A DNA stretch of 9,070 bases from Donghicola sp036139795 (GCA_036139795.1 JAYZYX010000042.1:1-9070), one strand, 5' to 3'. Shown: positions 1-6,660, numbered from the stretch's first letter. A program made the numbers and translations. Notes: a model not told the origin generated them from the sequence alone.

Positions 1-12
1 CAGCTTGGCCCC

Positions 13-702
13 ATGCGTGTCTTGTTGCTGTGCTGTCTGTCTTTTCTGCCCGATATTGCCTTCGCCGGTCCGTGGCCGCGCGAAAAAGGAACCGGCTTTT
101 CTGCGATCAGTGCGACCGAAGACAGTTACGGCGACCTCTATCTGGAATTCGGCATGGGGCGGAATTGGACGGCAATTGCGGAAGGCTCAGCAAATCACGA
201 CGCGACCGGCCATATATCCGTGGTGTTGTCGAAAGCCTTTTCCTTCGGGCGCACCCAGATCGCACTGGATTTCGGACTGGCGCAACGCAGCAATGGCGCT
301 GCGGAAATCGTCTACAACCTCGCCACCTACACCTATTCCTATGAGGGACTTTGGGGCCTTGACCTGCCCCCATCCGAGCTGCGCCTTGGCCTTGCCATCG
401 GGCGTGGTTTTTCTAGCCCGATTGGCTCTGGCTGGCTGACATATGATCTCTCGCGCTACCAGATCTGGCAGGGGTTAGAGGTGCGCCACCAGTCCAACCT
501 AACCCTTGGCGTCAGCCCCACCCCTTGGGCCAAAACCTATATGCAATTGCAAGAATATAAGACCTCCAAGCAGACCGAAAGAAAGCTGGAATTGGTCACT
601 GGAATCCAGCTTATCAAAGGGCGGCATCTGCTGGTCGGCTATTCTGCGCCTATTTCCAATGGAAACGGCAACTTACGGCTGATCCTATGGCAGGACTTCT
701 AA
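13..702 (+). CDS. Exported protein, possible outer-membrane beta-barrel
   Basis: The 229-residue product begins with a short signal peptide: Arg2, a hydrophobic stretch, then Ala-Phe-Ala at 16-18, giving likely cleavage before Gly19. Two cysteines at 7-8 do not form a lipobox, so a lipoprotein is unlikely. The mature part has many short alternating polar/hydrophobic segments with Gly and aromatic residues. It ends in Trp-Gln-Asp-Phe, and a C-terminal Phe is typical of barrel proteins recognised by the BAM machinery. I infer a small outer-membrane or periplasmic beta-rich protein; no specific family or ligand is recognisable. Only 12 bases precede the ATG and the frame stays open to the window edge, but the signal peptide fits this start. 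The next gene follows after 72 bases on the same strand. Confidence 0.7.
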   Translation: MRVLLLCCLSFLPDIAFAGPWPREKGTGFSAISATEDSYGDLYLEFGMGRNWTAIAEGSANHDATGHISVVLSKAFSFGRTQIALDFGLAQRSNGAAEIVYNLATYTYSYEGLWGLDLPPSELRLGLAIGRGFSSPIGSGWLTYDLSRYQIWQGLEVRHQSNLTLGVSPTPWAKTYMQLQEYKTSKQTERKLELVTGIQLIKGRHLLVGYSAPISNGNGNLRLILWQDF

Positions 703-736
703 ATATTTTTGCCGCCTGTTTCCTAAAAACCTAGCG

Positions 737-768
737 TATAAGAATGCGAAACCACATCAACCAAAGGG
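737..768 (+). promoter_or_regulatory. Candidate -10 element and ribosome binding site of the DUF1772 gene
   Basis: The 72-base gap 703-774 is AT-rich. It holds TATAAG at 737-742, one mismatch from the sigma-70 -10 consensus, but no good -35 hexamer at the expected distance. AAAGGG at 763-768 is a plausible Shine-Dalgarno six bases before the ATG at 775. No convincing intrinsic terminator follows the upstream gene: the T-run at 706-710 lacks a proper stem before it. Confidence 0.3.
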
Positions 769-774
769 TATTTT

Positions 775-1257
775 ATGGTACTGCGCGTTTTTGCCGTCAT
801 TAGCCTTCTGCTGACCGGCGCAATCTTCGGATTTTTCTACGCGTGGATCTGCTCGACGATCTGGGGCCTGAACATGCTGTCGCCCGACGCAGCGATCGAG
901 GCGATGAATGCCATGAATGCCTCGGTCCGCAATATCGTCTTCTTCCCTGCCTTCTTCCTGACCCCGGTCGCTTTGATCGCCGTGGCCAGCGGTGCCTATT
1001 TTTCGGGCAGCATCCGGTCCGGCCGCCTATTTCTAGCCGCTGCCCTGATCTATGTGTTCGGTGCCTTCATGCCCACCGCGCTAGTCAACGTGCCTATGAA
1101 TGAGGCACTGGCGAACATGTCGATCATACTGAATCCAGCCCGCAGTGATGCAGTCTGGCAGGCGTACTCTGAGCGTTGGCAGTTGTGGAACATCATCAGG
1201 ACGGTCGGATCGGGCCTCAGCCTTGCGTGTGTCGGCTTTGCCTTGATCTACCTTTAA
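775..1257 (+). CDS. DUF1772 (anthrone oxygenase-like) integral membrane protein
   Basis: This 160-residue protein has four predicted transmembrane helices at about 4-24, 53-75, 84-105 and 138-159. Features resembling the DUF1772 family are a Phe-Tyr-Ala-Trp stretch near the end of helix 1, the Met-Asn-Ala-x-x-Arg-Asn segment at about 46-53, Asn-Val-Pro-Met-Asn-Glu at 105-110, and the Trp/Tyr/Trp-Trp-Asn...Arg-Thr pattern at 128-143. The family includes fungal anthrone oxygenases and many bacterial proteins of unknown function, so an enzymatic role here is not established. The length is normal for the family. The ATG is preceded by a good Shine-Dalgarno. The sulfotransferase start lies 56 bases downstream, so co-transcription is possible, although a strong inverted repeat sits in that gap. 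Confidence 0.75.
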   Translation: MVLRVFAVISLLLTGAIFGFFYAWICSTIWGLNMLSPDAAIEAMNAMNASVRNIVFFPAFFLTPVALIAVASGAYFSGSIRSGRLFLAAALIYVFGAFMPTALVNVPMNEALANMSIILNPARSDAVWQAYSERWQLWNIIRTVGSGLSLACVGFALIYL

Positions 1258-1276
1258 GTTATTGCAACTGCGCTTT

Positions 1277-1308
1277 TATCCGTTACCCTGTGAACAGAAT
1301 AACGGATA
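1277..1308 (+). promoter_or_regulatory. Perfect 9-bp inverted repeat in the sulfotransferase leader
   Basis: TATCCGTTA at 1277-1285 is exactly complementary to TAACGGATA at 1300-1308. Inside the 14-base spacer, CTG (1288-1290) can pair with CAG (1295-1297) around a TGAA loop. This gives a nearly continuous hairpin with one 2x2 internal loop. The 3' arm ends five bases before the sulfotransferase ATG and occupies the Shine-Dalgarno position, where no clear AGGAG-like sequence exists. It also starts 19 bases after the DUF1772 stop, but no T-tract follows, so a standard intrinsic terminator is unlikely. It could be an RNA element controlling initiation, or an operator for a dimeric DNA-binding protein. 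Confidence 0.55.
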
Positions 1309-1313
1309 CCCAG

Positions 1314-2198
1314 ATGACTGTTTCTCCGACCCTTCTTCTTGGCCTTGGATCGACGAAATCCGGGACCACCTGGCTGTACCAATATCTGGCGGACCATCCC
1401 CAGTGCCATGTGCGCACACGTAAGGAATTGCATTACTTTGACTCGCTGGCACCGGACCGCCGCCGTCAGGCCGCGCTGCGTCTTAGCGATCAGGCCACCC
1501 GCTTGGAGCGGCGGCACCGCAAGGCAAAGGGCGGGTTGAAGAACAAGGTATTTGAACGCTTCAAAGACGCCGTCGACTGGCTAGAGGTCATGAGTGGCCC
1601 CGACGACGATGACCGCGCCTATTGGGCCTACCTCAACGAAGACCGGACGGACCAACCGCTGGTCGCGGACATCACCCCGTCCTACGCACTTTGCACCCGC
1701 CAGATGATGGCACGCATGGTGTCGGTCACCGAAGATGTGCGCTTCGTTTATCTGATGCGCGACCCTGTTTCCCGTTTCTGGAGCCATGTGCGGATGAACG
1801 CAGACCGCCAGATGAAAGACGGCGATTCGTTCCAAGAGACCGCACTTGCCATCGCAGAACAGGCGCTTGACGGGAAAATTCCAGAACTGCTTGCAAGAGG
1901 GGATTACGCAAAAGCTCTGGGAAAACTAGAGGTTTTACCGTCTGATAAGGTACTGGTACTATTCTATGAAGACCTGTTCGACGGTGACGGGATCGCGCAG
2001 CTTTGCAGATTTCTAGACATTGATTTCGTATCCCCCGATACCGAAACACGTCACCACGAAGGCCGCCGTTTGAAGATGCCCAAGTCCCTTCAGCAGCGGA
2101 TTTTTCAGGAACTTCTACCCCAGTATGAAGCCGCCCAAGAATATCTTGGACGGCTGCCGGAGGCCTGGCAGGCCCGTTACGCATTGCTTGCTGCGTGA
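1314..2198 (+). CDS. PAPS-dependent sulfotransferase
   Basis: This 294-residue protein is a sulfotransferase-family enzyme that transfers sulfate from 3'-phosphoadenylylsulfate to an acceptor. The 5'-phosphosulfate loop is Gly-Ser-Thr-Lys-Ser-Gly-Thr-Thr-Trp at 12-20, with catalytic-type Lys15. Lys37-Glu38 followed by His-Tyr-Phe-Asp (40-43) matches the conserved KE-hFFd segment. Asp-Ile-Thr-Pro-Ser-Tyr is at 119-124. The 3'-phosphate motif Arg-Asp-Pro-Val-Ser-Arg-Phe-Trp-Ser is at 149-157, with Arg149 and Ser157 as the expected contacts. There is no signal peptide or membrane helix, so it is probably cytosolic. The ATG at 1314 places the phosphosulfate loop at the usual N-terminal distance; the frame extends upstream, but no better start is seen. 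The acceptor is unknown: polysaccharide, lipid or small molecule are all possible. The stop abuts that of the opposing beta-helix gene. Confidence 0.9.
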   Translation: MTVSPTLLLGLGSTKSGTTWLYQYLADHPQCHVRTRKELHYFDSLAPDRRRQAALRLSDQATRLERRHRKAKGGLKNKVFERFKDAVDWLEVMSGPDDDDRAYWAYLNEDRTDQPLVADITPSYALCTRQMMARMVSVTEDVRFVYLMRDPVSRFWSHVRMNADRQMKDGDSFQETALAIAEQALDGKIPELLARGDYAKALGKLEVLPSDKVLVLFYEDLFDGDGIAQLCRFLDIDFVSPDTETRHHEGRRLKMPKSLQQRIFQELLPQYEAAQEYLGRLPEAWQARYALLAA

Positions 2199-2201
2199 TC
2201 A
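2196..2201. other. Abutting convergent stop codons (TGATCA)
   Basis: The sulfotransferase stop TGA (2196-2198) and the minus-strand stop of the beta-helix gene (TGA, read from TCA at 2199-2201) are directly adjacent. Together they make the palindrome TGATCA. There is no intergenic space for a terminator, so each transcript must run into the other gene or stop within coding sequence. Confidence 0.95.
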
Positions 2202-4490
2202 GATCGGATTGTCGATCCGCGCAGTGACGGTGACGCGCCCTTTCACGGGCGTCTCCCAATGCACGGCCACATCACTGCCGCTGCTGCCTTGTTCGACCTC
2301 AGCATAGGACAGCGGCCAGCGGGTGGTGCCTGCGTCATCCTGCAATGGGCCTTCGGGGTAGACGGCCTCGACCGTGCGGGCGGTGGCACGGAACGGCAGG
2401 TTTGCGCCAAGACCCACAGTCCAAGTCCCCGCCGCCGTATTCTGGTTGTGCTTAATGACCAGAGGGTTGCGGATCTGGTCCTCGACCGCGTTAAACACGT
2501 TTCCCACGACCATCACGTTGTAGGTCCGGCCCCAGTTCAGCTCGGCATAGGTGGTGTCCACATCGTCGACCCGCTGGATATTCCCGTTCAGCGCGCGAAA
2601 GACGTTGTTCCCGATCGACACCCCGCTCAGGAAATGCCCCTCACCATGAGGACGCACAATCATAAAGCGGAACGCGTCCGAAACATCGTTCACCGTGAAA
2701 ATATTGCCGTTCACGGTCAGCCCGCCAAAGGAAAACTCGTTCGATTGATCGGGATATTGATCGTGTTCGTTGGCCCAGAGGATGTAGTTGTTGTCGATGT
2801 AGTTGCCGGTGATCGTGGTCTTGCAGTTGGTCTGGCTGATGATCAAACCTGCCGCGCGAATGCCGTTGCTGGCGCTGTCCCCCTGAAACCAGTGGTTGCC
2901 CGAGATCAGGTTCCCCGCACCCGCCAACACCATCGAGTGCTTGAAGTGGACAAAACGCCCATTGCGGATTTTCACATCGTTGCCGGTGGCGTTCATTGCG
3001 ATGCTGCTCCGCTCTTGCACCAGCTTCGGGCTTTCGTCAGACAGAAAGACGCAGCGGTCCACCATCATCCCCTGACACCCCTCGCCCGGAGAGGACAGCC
3101 CGCGATCCTTGGGACGGGTGAACACGCAGTCACGGATATGCATGCCGATGCCCGCGGGTGCGATCATCAGGCCGCTGGAACGCCCGTTGCAACGGAACTC
3201 GATGTCCGAGAGGCCAAATTTGGCAAGGTTGGAAAAACCGCTGAGGTCCAGCAGATATTTAAAGCGGCGGAAGGTGAAGATTTGGGTACCCTCGGCGTCA
3301 TAGAGCGGGCTGCTGATGCGGATGCTGCCCGCGGCCACATCGACGCTGCGCACATAGACCTCGCGGCCCACGCCGACACCTTCAATCAGCGCACCTACCG
3401 GGATGTTGGCCACATTCTCAACATCGCTCAGATAATAGGCGCTGGCGGGATTGTAGGTCGCGCGTGACGTGACCACGGTGTCATCCCAACCACTGCTGTT
3501 CTTGGCCTCGAACTGACCGTTCCGGACCACGCGGCGGGTGGCGTAGGTCTCTTTGTTGGGCACCATCGCCTGCACATCCAGCGGTTCATCCAGCTGTACA
3601 CGGTGCCCGCACATATCCAGCGTGTCATGAGTGCCGTTGTTCAGCAGCGCTTGGAATGCCTTACCAAAAGCCTCTGCCTCATCCGCAAACGCGTTCATGT
3701 AGCTGCGCAGATCGTAGTTCTTTTGCAGAACCAGCTTGGCCTCGACCGGCATCGACAGATTGCCAGCAAAGCGGACAGCGTTTTCAAACGTCACATCGCT
3801 TTCAAGACGGTAGGTGCCTTCTGGCACCAGCACCTCCAGCCCGTTGGCCGCCGCATCCGCCGCCGCAAAGGCCGCGCTATCGTCGGTGACACCATCGCCC
3901 ACAGCGCCATAATCGCGCACATCCACGGTGCCGACCATCTGGGGCAGGAACAGGGCGGTGACATCCTCGATCACCACATCGTCGATACGAAGAACGCCGC
4001 CATTGCTGCCGGTCAGATCAAAGCCGAAATGCCCCGCTTGGGCCGCCTGCCCCCACGCCAGATCAACCCCTTCGCGCGATCCGCCGCCGATGATGGCCGA
4101 CACCTCGATGACGCTGCCATAGCCATCAAAGGTCTTCTCCGGCCCGTAGGTGGTCAGGCCTGTCACCACGTCGCCACTGGCATCCACCGGTGTTGCGGCC
4201 GCGCGCACGGTCGGCAAGCTACCCGACAGCGCTTTGAGGCTGACGCGGATGCGCAGGTACTGGCCGTTCTGCAACTCTGTCTGGGTGAACCAGCGCACCG
4301 ACTGGGTGCTTTGGGTTTTGACCAGCTCCAGACAGCTGCCGAAGTCGCCATCACCCGTGACCACCACCGCGCCGGTCACCCCGTCCAGACCCGTGCTAGC
4401 GCTGGTGCCGTCGCCACCGGACCACAGATGCAGGCCCGCCTCAAACGCACTCGGCTTCAGCGCCGCTGGATCGGTATATGCAATCGTCAT
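2199..4490 (-). CDS. Right-handed parallel beta-helix protein (pectate-lyase-3 / GH28-related, tailspike-like)
   Basis: The product is 763 residues. Residues 1 to about 180 form a beta-rich domain ending in Leu-Arg-Ile-Asp-Asp-Val-Val-Ile, which resembles a carbohydrate-binding jelly-roll. At about 189-204 is Val-Asp-Val-Arg-Asp-Tyr-Gly-Ala-Val-Gly-Asp-Gly-Val-Thr-Asp-Asp, the hallmark entry of pectate-lyase-3 domains in secreted polysaccharide lyases and phage tailspikes. Residues to about 690 show helix-rung patterns with repeated Ile/Val-x-Gly-Asn-x-Phe/Ile units (for example Ile-Ser-Gly-Asn-His-Trp, Ile-Thr-Gly-Asn-Tyr-Ile, Val-Asn-Gly-Asn-Ile-Phe). A short beta-rich C-terminal domain follows. 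There is no signal peptide or membrane segment. A GTG start five codons earlier is possible in frame, but AAGGGA lies just upstream of the ATG at 4490, so that start is preferred. No catalytic residues can be assigned by eye. A polysaccharide-binding or -cleaving role, or a virion spike, is inferred. Confidence 0.82.
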   Translation of the reverse strand: MTIAYTDPAALKPSAFEAGLHLWSGGDGTSASTGLDGVTGAVVVTGDGDFGSCLELVKTQSTQSVRWFTQTELQNGQYLRIRVSLKALSGSLPTVRAAATPVDASGDVVTGLTTYGPEKTFDGYGSVIEVSAIIGGGSREGVDLAWGQAAQAGHFGFDLTGSNGGVLRIDDVVIEDVTALFLPQMVGTVDVRDYGAVGDGVTDDSAAFAAADAAANGLEVLVPEGTYRLESDVTFENAVRFAGNLSMPVEAKLVLQKNYDLRSYMNAFADEAEAFGKAFQALLNNGTHDTLDMCGHRVQLDEPLDVQAMVPNKETYATRRVVRNGQFEAKNSSGWDDTVVTSRATYNPASAYYLSDVENVANIPVGALIEGVGVGREVYVRSVDVAAGSIRISSPLYDAEGTQIFTFRRFKYLLDLSGFSNLAKFGLSDIEFRCNGRSSGLMIAPAGIGMHIRDCVFTRPKDRGLSSPGEGCQGMMVDRCVFLSDESPKLVQERSSIAMNATGNDVKIRNGRFVHFKHSMVLAGAGNLISGNHWFQGDSASNGIRAAGLIISQTNCKTTITGNYIDNNYILWANEHDQYPDQSNEFSFGGLTVNGNIFTVNDVSDAFRFMIVRPHGEGHFLSGVSIGNNVFRALNGNIQRVDDVDTTYAELNWGRTYNVMVVGNVFNAVEDQIRNPLVIKHNQNTAAGTWTVGLGANLPFRATARTVEAVYPEGPLQDDAGTTRWPLSYAEVEQGSSGSDVAVHWETPVKGRVTVTARIDNPI

Positions 4491-4511
4491 GTTGTTTCCC
4501 TTCACCGCATC

Positions 4512-4528
4512 GCGCGCCGCCTGCGCGC
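4512..4528 (-). promoter_or_regulatory. GC-rich hairpin in the beta-helix gene leader
   Basis: GCGCGC at 4512-4517 and 4523-4528 can pair around a five-base loop, 21 bases upstream of the beta-helix start on the minus strand. No T-run follows on either strand, so it is not a canonical terminator. It lies in the 100-base gap 4491-4590. The same gap holds the Shine-Dalgarno AAGGGA (about 4497-4502, minus strand) and a palindrome CGTTAACG at 4555-4562. Alternating GC also arises by chance in such DNA, so its function is uncertain. Confidence 0.3.
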
Positions 4529-4590
4529 ATCGGCAAAGGGAAGTATCAACGGATCGTTAACGGGGTCTTCGAGGTGCGTACGGTCCCCCC

Positions 4591-4989
4591 TCAGGCAACC
4601 GTCCCGATATTCAGCAGGCGCACCCCGTCAATTTGCCAGACGCCATCCACCTGCAGCATCTTGTACTCCAGCAGATGGGTACGGCCCGAGCGGTCCTCGA
4701 TCATAACGTTCTGGAACAGACGACCCTCACGCTCTTCCAGACTTAGAAAGACCACAGGGCCGGGTTTCCAGACCATAGGGTAGCCATGCTGGACCATGTG
4801 GCCGAACATCTGGGGCGTTCGGAACACGTTTTTGATGGTGGGGCTGGCGAATTGGAAAGCTTGTTCCACATCCTCGGCCTCGAAGGCGTCAAGCTGCTGA
4901 CGGATCGTGCTGCGGATGTCTGTATCTTGTGCAGTCGCGCCAAGGGCAAAACTCAGCCAAAGCGCCACTGCCAGAAGTAGGTGCTTCAT
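4591..4989 (-). CDS. DUF4864 domain-containing exported protein
   Basis: This 132-residue protein has a clear Sec signal peptide: Lys2-His3, a hydrophobic core, and Ala-Thr-Ala at 18-20 before Gln21. The mature part starts with an amphipathic helix (Ile-Arg-x-x-Ile-x-x-Gln-Leu-Asp-Ala-Phe) and Asp-x-x-x-Ala-Phe at about 40-45. It continues with Ala-Ser-Pro-x-Ile (48-52), a Met-Phe-x-x-Met-Val segment (61-66), and terminal beta strands ending in Val-Asp-Gly-Val-Trp-Gln-Ile-Asp-Gly-Val (114-123). This pattern fits DUF4864, which looks NTF2-like in organisation. Its function is unknown and it is likely periplasmic. The start is supported by AAGGAG eight bases upstream. It lies 55 bases downstream of lysS on the same strand and could be transcribed from it, with two hairpins between. 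Confidence 0.8.
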   Translation of the reverse strand: MKHLLLAVALWLSFALGATAQDTDIRSTIRQQLDAFEAEDVEQAFQFASPTIKNVFRTPQMFGHMVQHGYPMVWKPGPVVFLSLEEREGRLFQNVMIEDRSGRTHLLEYKMLQVDGVWQIDGVRLLNIGTVA

Positions 4990-4992
4990 GGC

Positions 4993-5016
4993 CGTGTCTC
5001 CTTACCTGAAGACACG
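4993..5016 (-). promoter_or_regulatory. 7-bp hairpin enclosing the DUF4864 Shine-Dalgarno
   Basis: CGTGTCT at 4993-4999 is perfectly complementary to AGACACG at 5010-5016, with a ten-base spacer. On the minus-strand mRNA the Shine-Dalgarno AAGGAG straddles the junction: AAGG is at the end of the loop and AG begins the 3' arm. The arm ends three bases before the start codon. Folding would therefore partly mask the ribosome site. Regulation is inferred from position only. Confidence 0.45.
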
Positions 5017-5020
5017 ACCT

Positions 5021-5039
5021 AGCGCGCGAAAAGCGCGTT
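5021..5039 (-). terminator. Candidate hairpin just after lysS, without a U-tract
   Basis: CGCGC at 5023-5027 pairs with GCGCG at 5033-5037 around a five-base loop, extended by a G-T wobble and an A-T pair. It begins five bases after the lysS stop codon on the minus strand. No T-run follows, so it is at best a weak terminator, a pause site or a 3'-end stabilising stem. It lies immediately before the DUF4864 leader hairpin. Confidence 0.3.
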
Positions 5040-5044
5040 TCCAG

Positions 5045-6622
5045 TTAGCCGAGGTTGCCGGCCAGACCTTCTTCGATCAGGGCGCAGGTCTCAGCCAGAC
5101 CATAAAGGGCGATAAAGCCGCCAAAACGAGGGCCTTGGCTGGCGCCAAGCAGCACCTCATAGATGGCTTTGAACCAGTCGCGCAGGTTCTCGAAGTTGTG
5201 GTCCTTGCCGACCGCAAACACGAGGCTTTGCAGCTCTTCCGCGTCCATTGCGCCTTCATAGGCTTTCAAGCGACCCAGCAGATCTTCCAGTGCGGCGCGT
5301 TCCTGATCCGTGGGCGCACGGAAGGTTTTACCGGGCTTCACGAAGTCATTGTAATAGCGCACAGCAAAACCCGCCGCCGCATCCAGATCGGGATGGGTTT
5401 CGGGCGTCGCGTCCGGTGCATAGCGGCGGATAAAGCCCCACATCGCATCGGTGTCCTGCGCACCCGCCGCCGACGCAAGGTTCAGCAGCATCGAGAACGG
5501 CACAACCATCTTCGATTCGGGAACATCGCCACCGTGGATGTGGTAGACAGGGTTGTTCACCTGCTGATCCGGCGTCTGATCCGGATAGGCGCGCAACTGC
5601 TGGTGATATTCGTCCATCGCCTTGGGGATCACGTCAAAGTGCATCCGCTTCGCGGTCTTGGGCTTTTGGTACATGAAGTACGACAGGCTCTCGGTCGAGG
5701 CATAGGTCAGCCACTCGTCGATCGACAAACCGTTGCCTTTGGACTTCGAGATCTTCTCGCCGTTCTGGTCAAGGAACAGCTCATAGGTGAAGTGTTCCGG
5801 CGGGCGAACGCCCAGAGTGCGGCAGATGCCATCATAGATCGGCGTGTTGGTGCTGTGGTCCTTGCCGTACATCTCAAAGTCCACGTCCAGCGCGGCCCAA
5901 CGGGCGCCGAAGTCCGGCTTCCACTGCAATTTCACGTTGCCGCCGGTGACAGGCAGGGTCCATTCCTTGCCGTCCTCATCGTCAAAAGTGACGGTACCAT
6001 TCACCGCATCCACGTTCTTCATGGGAACGTACAGAACGCGGCCGGTCTCGGGGTGGATCGGCAGGAAGATCGAATAGGTCGCCGCACGCTCTTCGCGCAG
6101 GGACTTCAGCATGATCTTCATCAGATCATCATATTTCTCTGCCGCACGCAGCAGGATCGCGTCGAACTGGCCCGACTTGTAGAATTCGGTGGCCGAGTAG
6201 AATTCGTATTCGAACCCGAAGGTATCAAGGAAGCGGCGCAGCATGGCGTTGTTGTGCGCGCCAAAGCTGTCGTATTCCTCGAACGGGTCGGGAACCGCAG
6301 TCAGCGGCTTTTGGATGTTCGCGTGCAGCAGTTCCTGGTTCGGCACGTTTTCGGGCACTTTGCGCATGCCGTCCATATCGTCCGAGAAACAGATCAGACG
6401 GGTCGGAATATCGCTGATCACCTCAAAGGCGCGGCGGATCATCGTGGTTCGGGCAACTTCGCCAAACGTCCCGATGTGCGGCAGACCCGAGGGACCATAG
6501 CCGGTCTCAAACAGAACATATCCCTTCTCGGGCGGCGCCTTTTCATAGCGTTTCAACAGCCGGCGCGCTTCTTCAAAGGGCCAGGCTTTCGAACGCAGTG
6601 CGGCTTCGCGCAATTCAGACAT
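5045..6622 (-). CDS. lysS: Class I lysyl-tRNA synthetase
   Basis: The 525-residue enzyme charges tRNA-Lys with lysine in the cytosol. It is the class I (archaeal-type, LysRS1) form rather than the class II form of E. coli. The ATP-binding HIGH-type motif is Pro-His-Ile-Gly-Thr at 48-52. The second signature Lys-Ile-Ser-Lys-Ser (290-294) corresponds to KMSKS. Met-Tyr-Gly-Lys-Asp-His at 251-256 also fits this family. The C-terminal half is largely helical, as expected for the anticodon-recognition region. The length is normal. A GTG eight codons upstream is in frame, but GGAG eight bases before the ATG at 6622 lies within that extension, so the ATG is preferred. It is divergent from the TerB-like gene, with 117 bases between. 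Confidence 0.95.
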   Translation of the reverse strand: MSELREAALRSKAWPFEEARRLLKRYEKAPPEKGYVLFETGYGPSGLPHIGTFGEVARTTMIRRAFEVISDIPTRLICFSDDMDGMRKVPENVPNQELLHANIQKPLTAVPDPFEEYDSFGAHNNAMLRRFLDTFGFEYEFYSATEFYKSGQFDAILLRAAEKYDDLMKIMLKSLREERAATYSIFLPIHPETGRVLYVPMKNVDAVNGTVTFDDEDGKEWTLPVTGGNVKLQWKPDFGARWAALDVDFEMYGKDHSTNTPIYDGICRTLGVRPPEHFTYELFLDQNGEKISKSKGNGLSIDEWLTYASTESLSYFMYQKPKTAKRMHFDVIPKAMDEYHQQLRAYPDQTPDQQVNNPVYHIHGGDVPESKMVVPFSMLLNLASAAGAQDTDAMWGFIRRYAPDATPETHPDLDAAAGFAVRYYNDFVKPGKTFRAPTDQERAALEDLLGRLKAYEGAMDAEELQSLVFAVGKDHNFENLRDWFKAIYEVLLGASQGPRFGGFIALYGLAETCALIEEGLAGNLG

Positions 6623-6643
6623 GTCAGTTTCTCCGTTTTCTCT

Positions 6644-6660
6644 CACGGCTATGTGCCGTG
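6644..6660 (-). promoter_or_regulatory. 6-bp hairpin in the lysS leader
   Basis: CACGGC (6644-6649) and GCCGTG (6655-6660) form a perfect stem with a five-base loop, ending 21 bases before the lysS ATG on the minus strand. No T-run follows. It could be a leader structure or a small operator. Nothing ties it to lysine sensing. Confidence 0.3.

Noticed and set aside
683..710. Possible intrinsic terminator after the first gene
   Set aside because: The only stem (TCCT/AGGA) is four pairs, lies within the coding end, and is more than ten bases from the T-run.
1176..1313. Longer N-terminus of the sulfotransferase extending into the DUF1772 gene
   Set aside because: The extension would overlap the upstream gene and place the phosphosulfate loop about 60 residues in. 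The ATG at 1314 gives the usual short N-terminus.
2236..2251. CGCCC/GGGCG stem near the 3' end of the beta-helix gene
   Set aside because: It is within coding sequence, only five pairs, and has no T-tract, so it is not supportable as a terminator.
2259..4706. Long plus-strand open frames (402 and 367 codons) opposite the beta-helix gene
   Set aside because: Their translations are low-complexity mirrors of the real gene with no recognisable motifs, and the minus-strand protein has clear beta-helix signatures.
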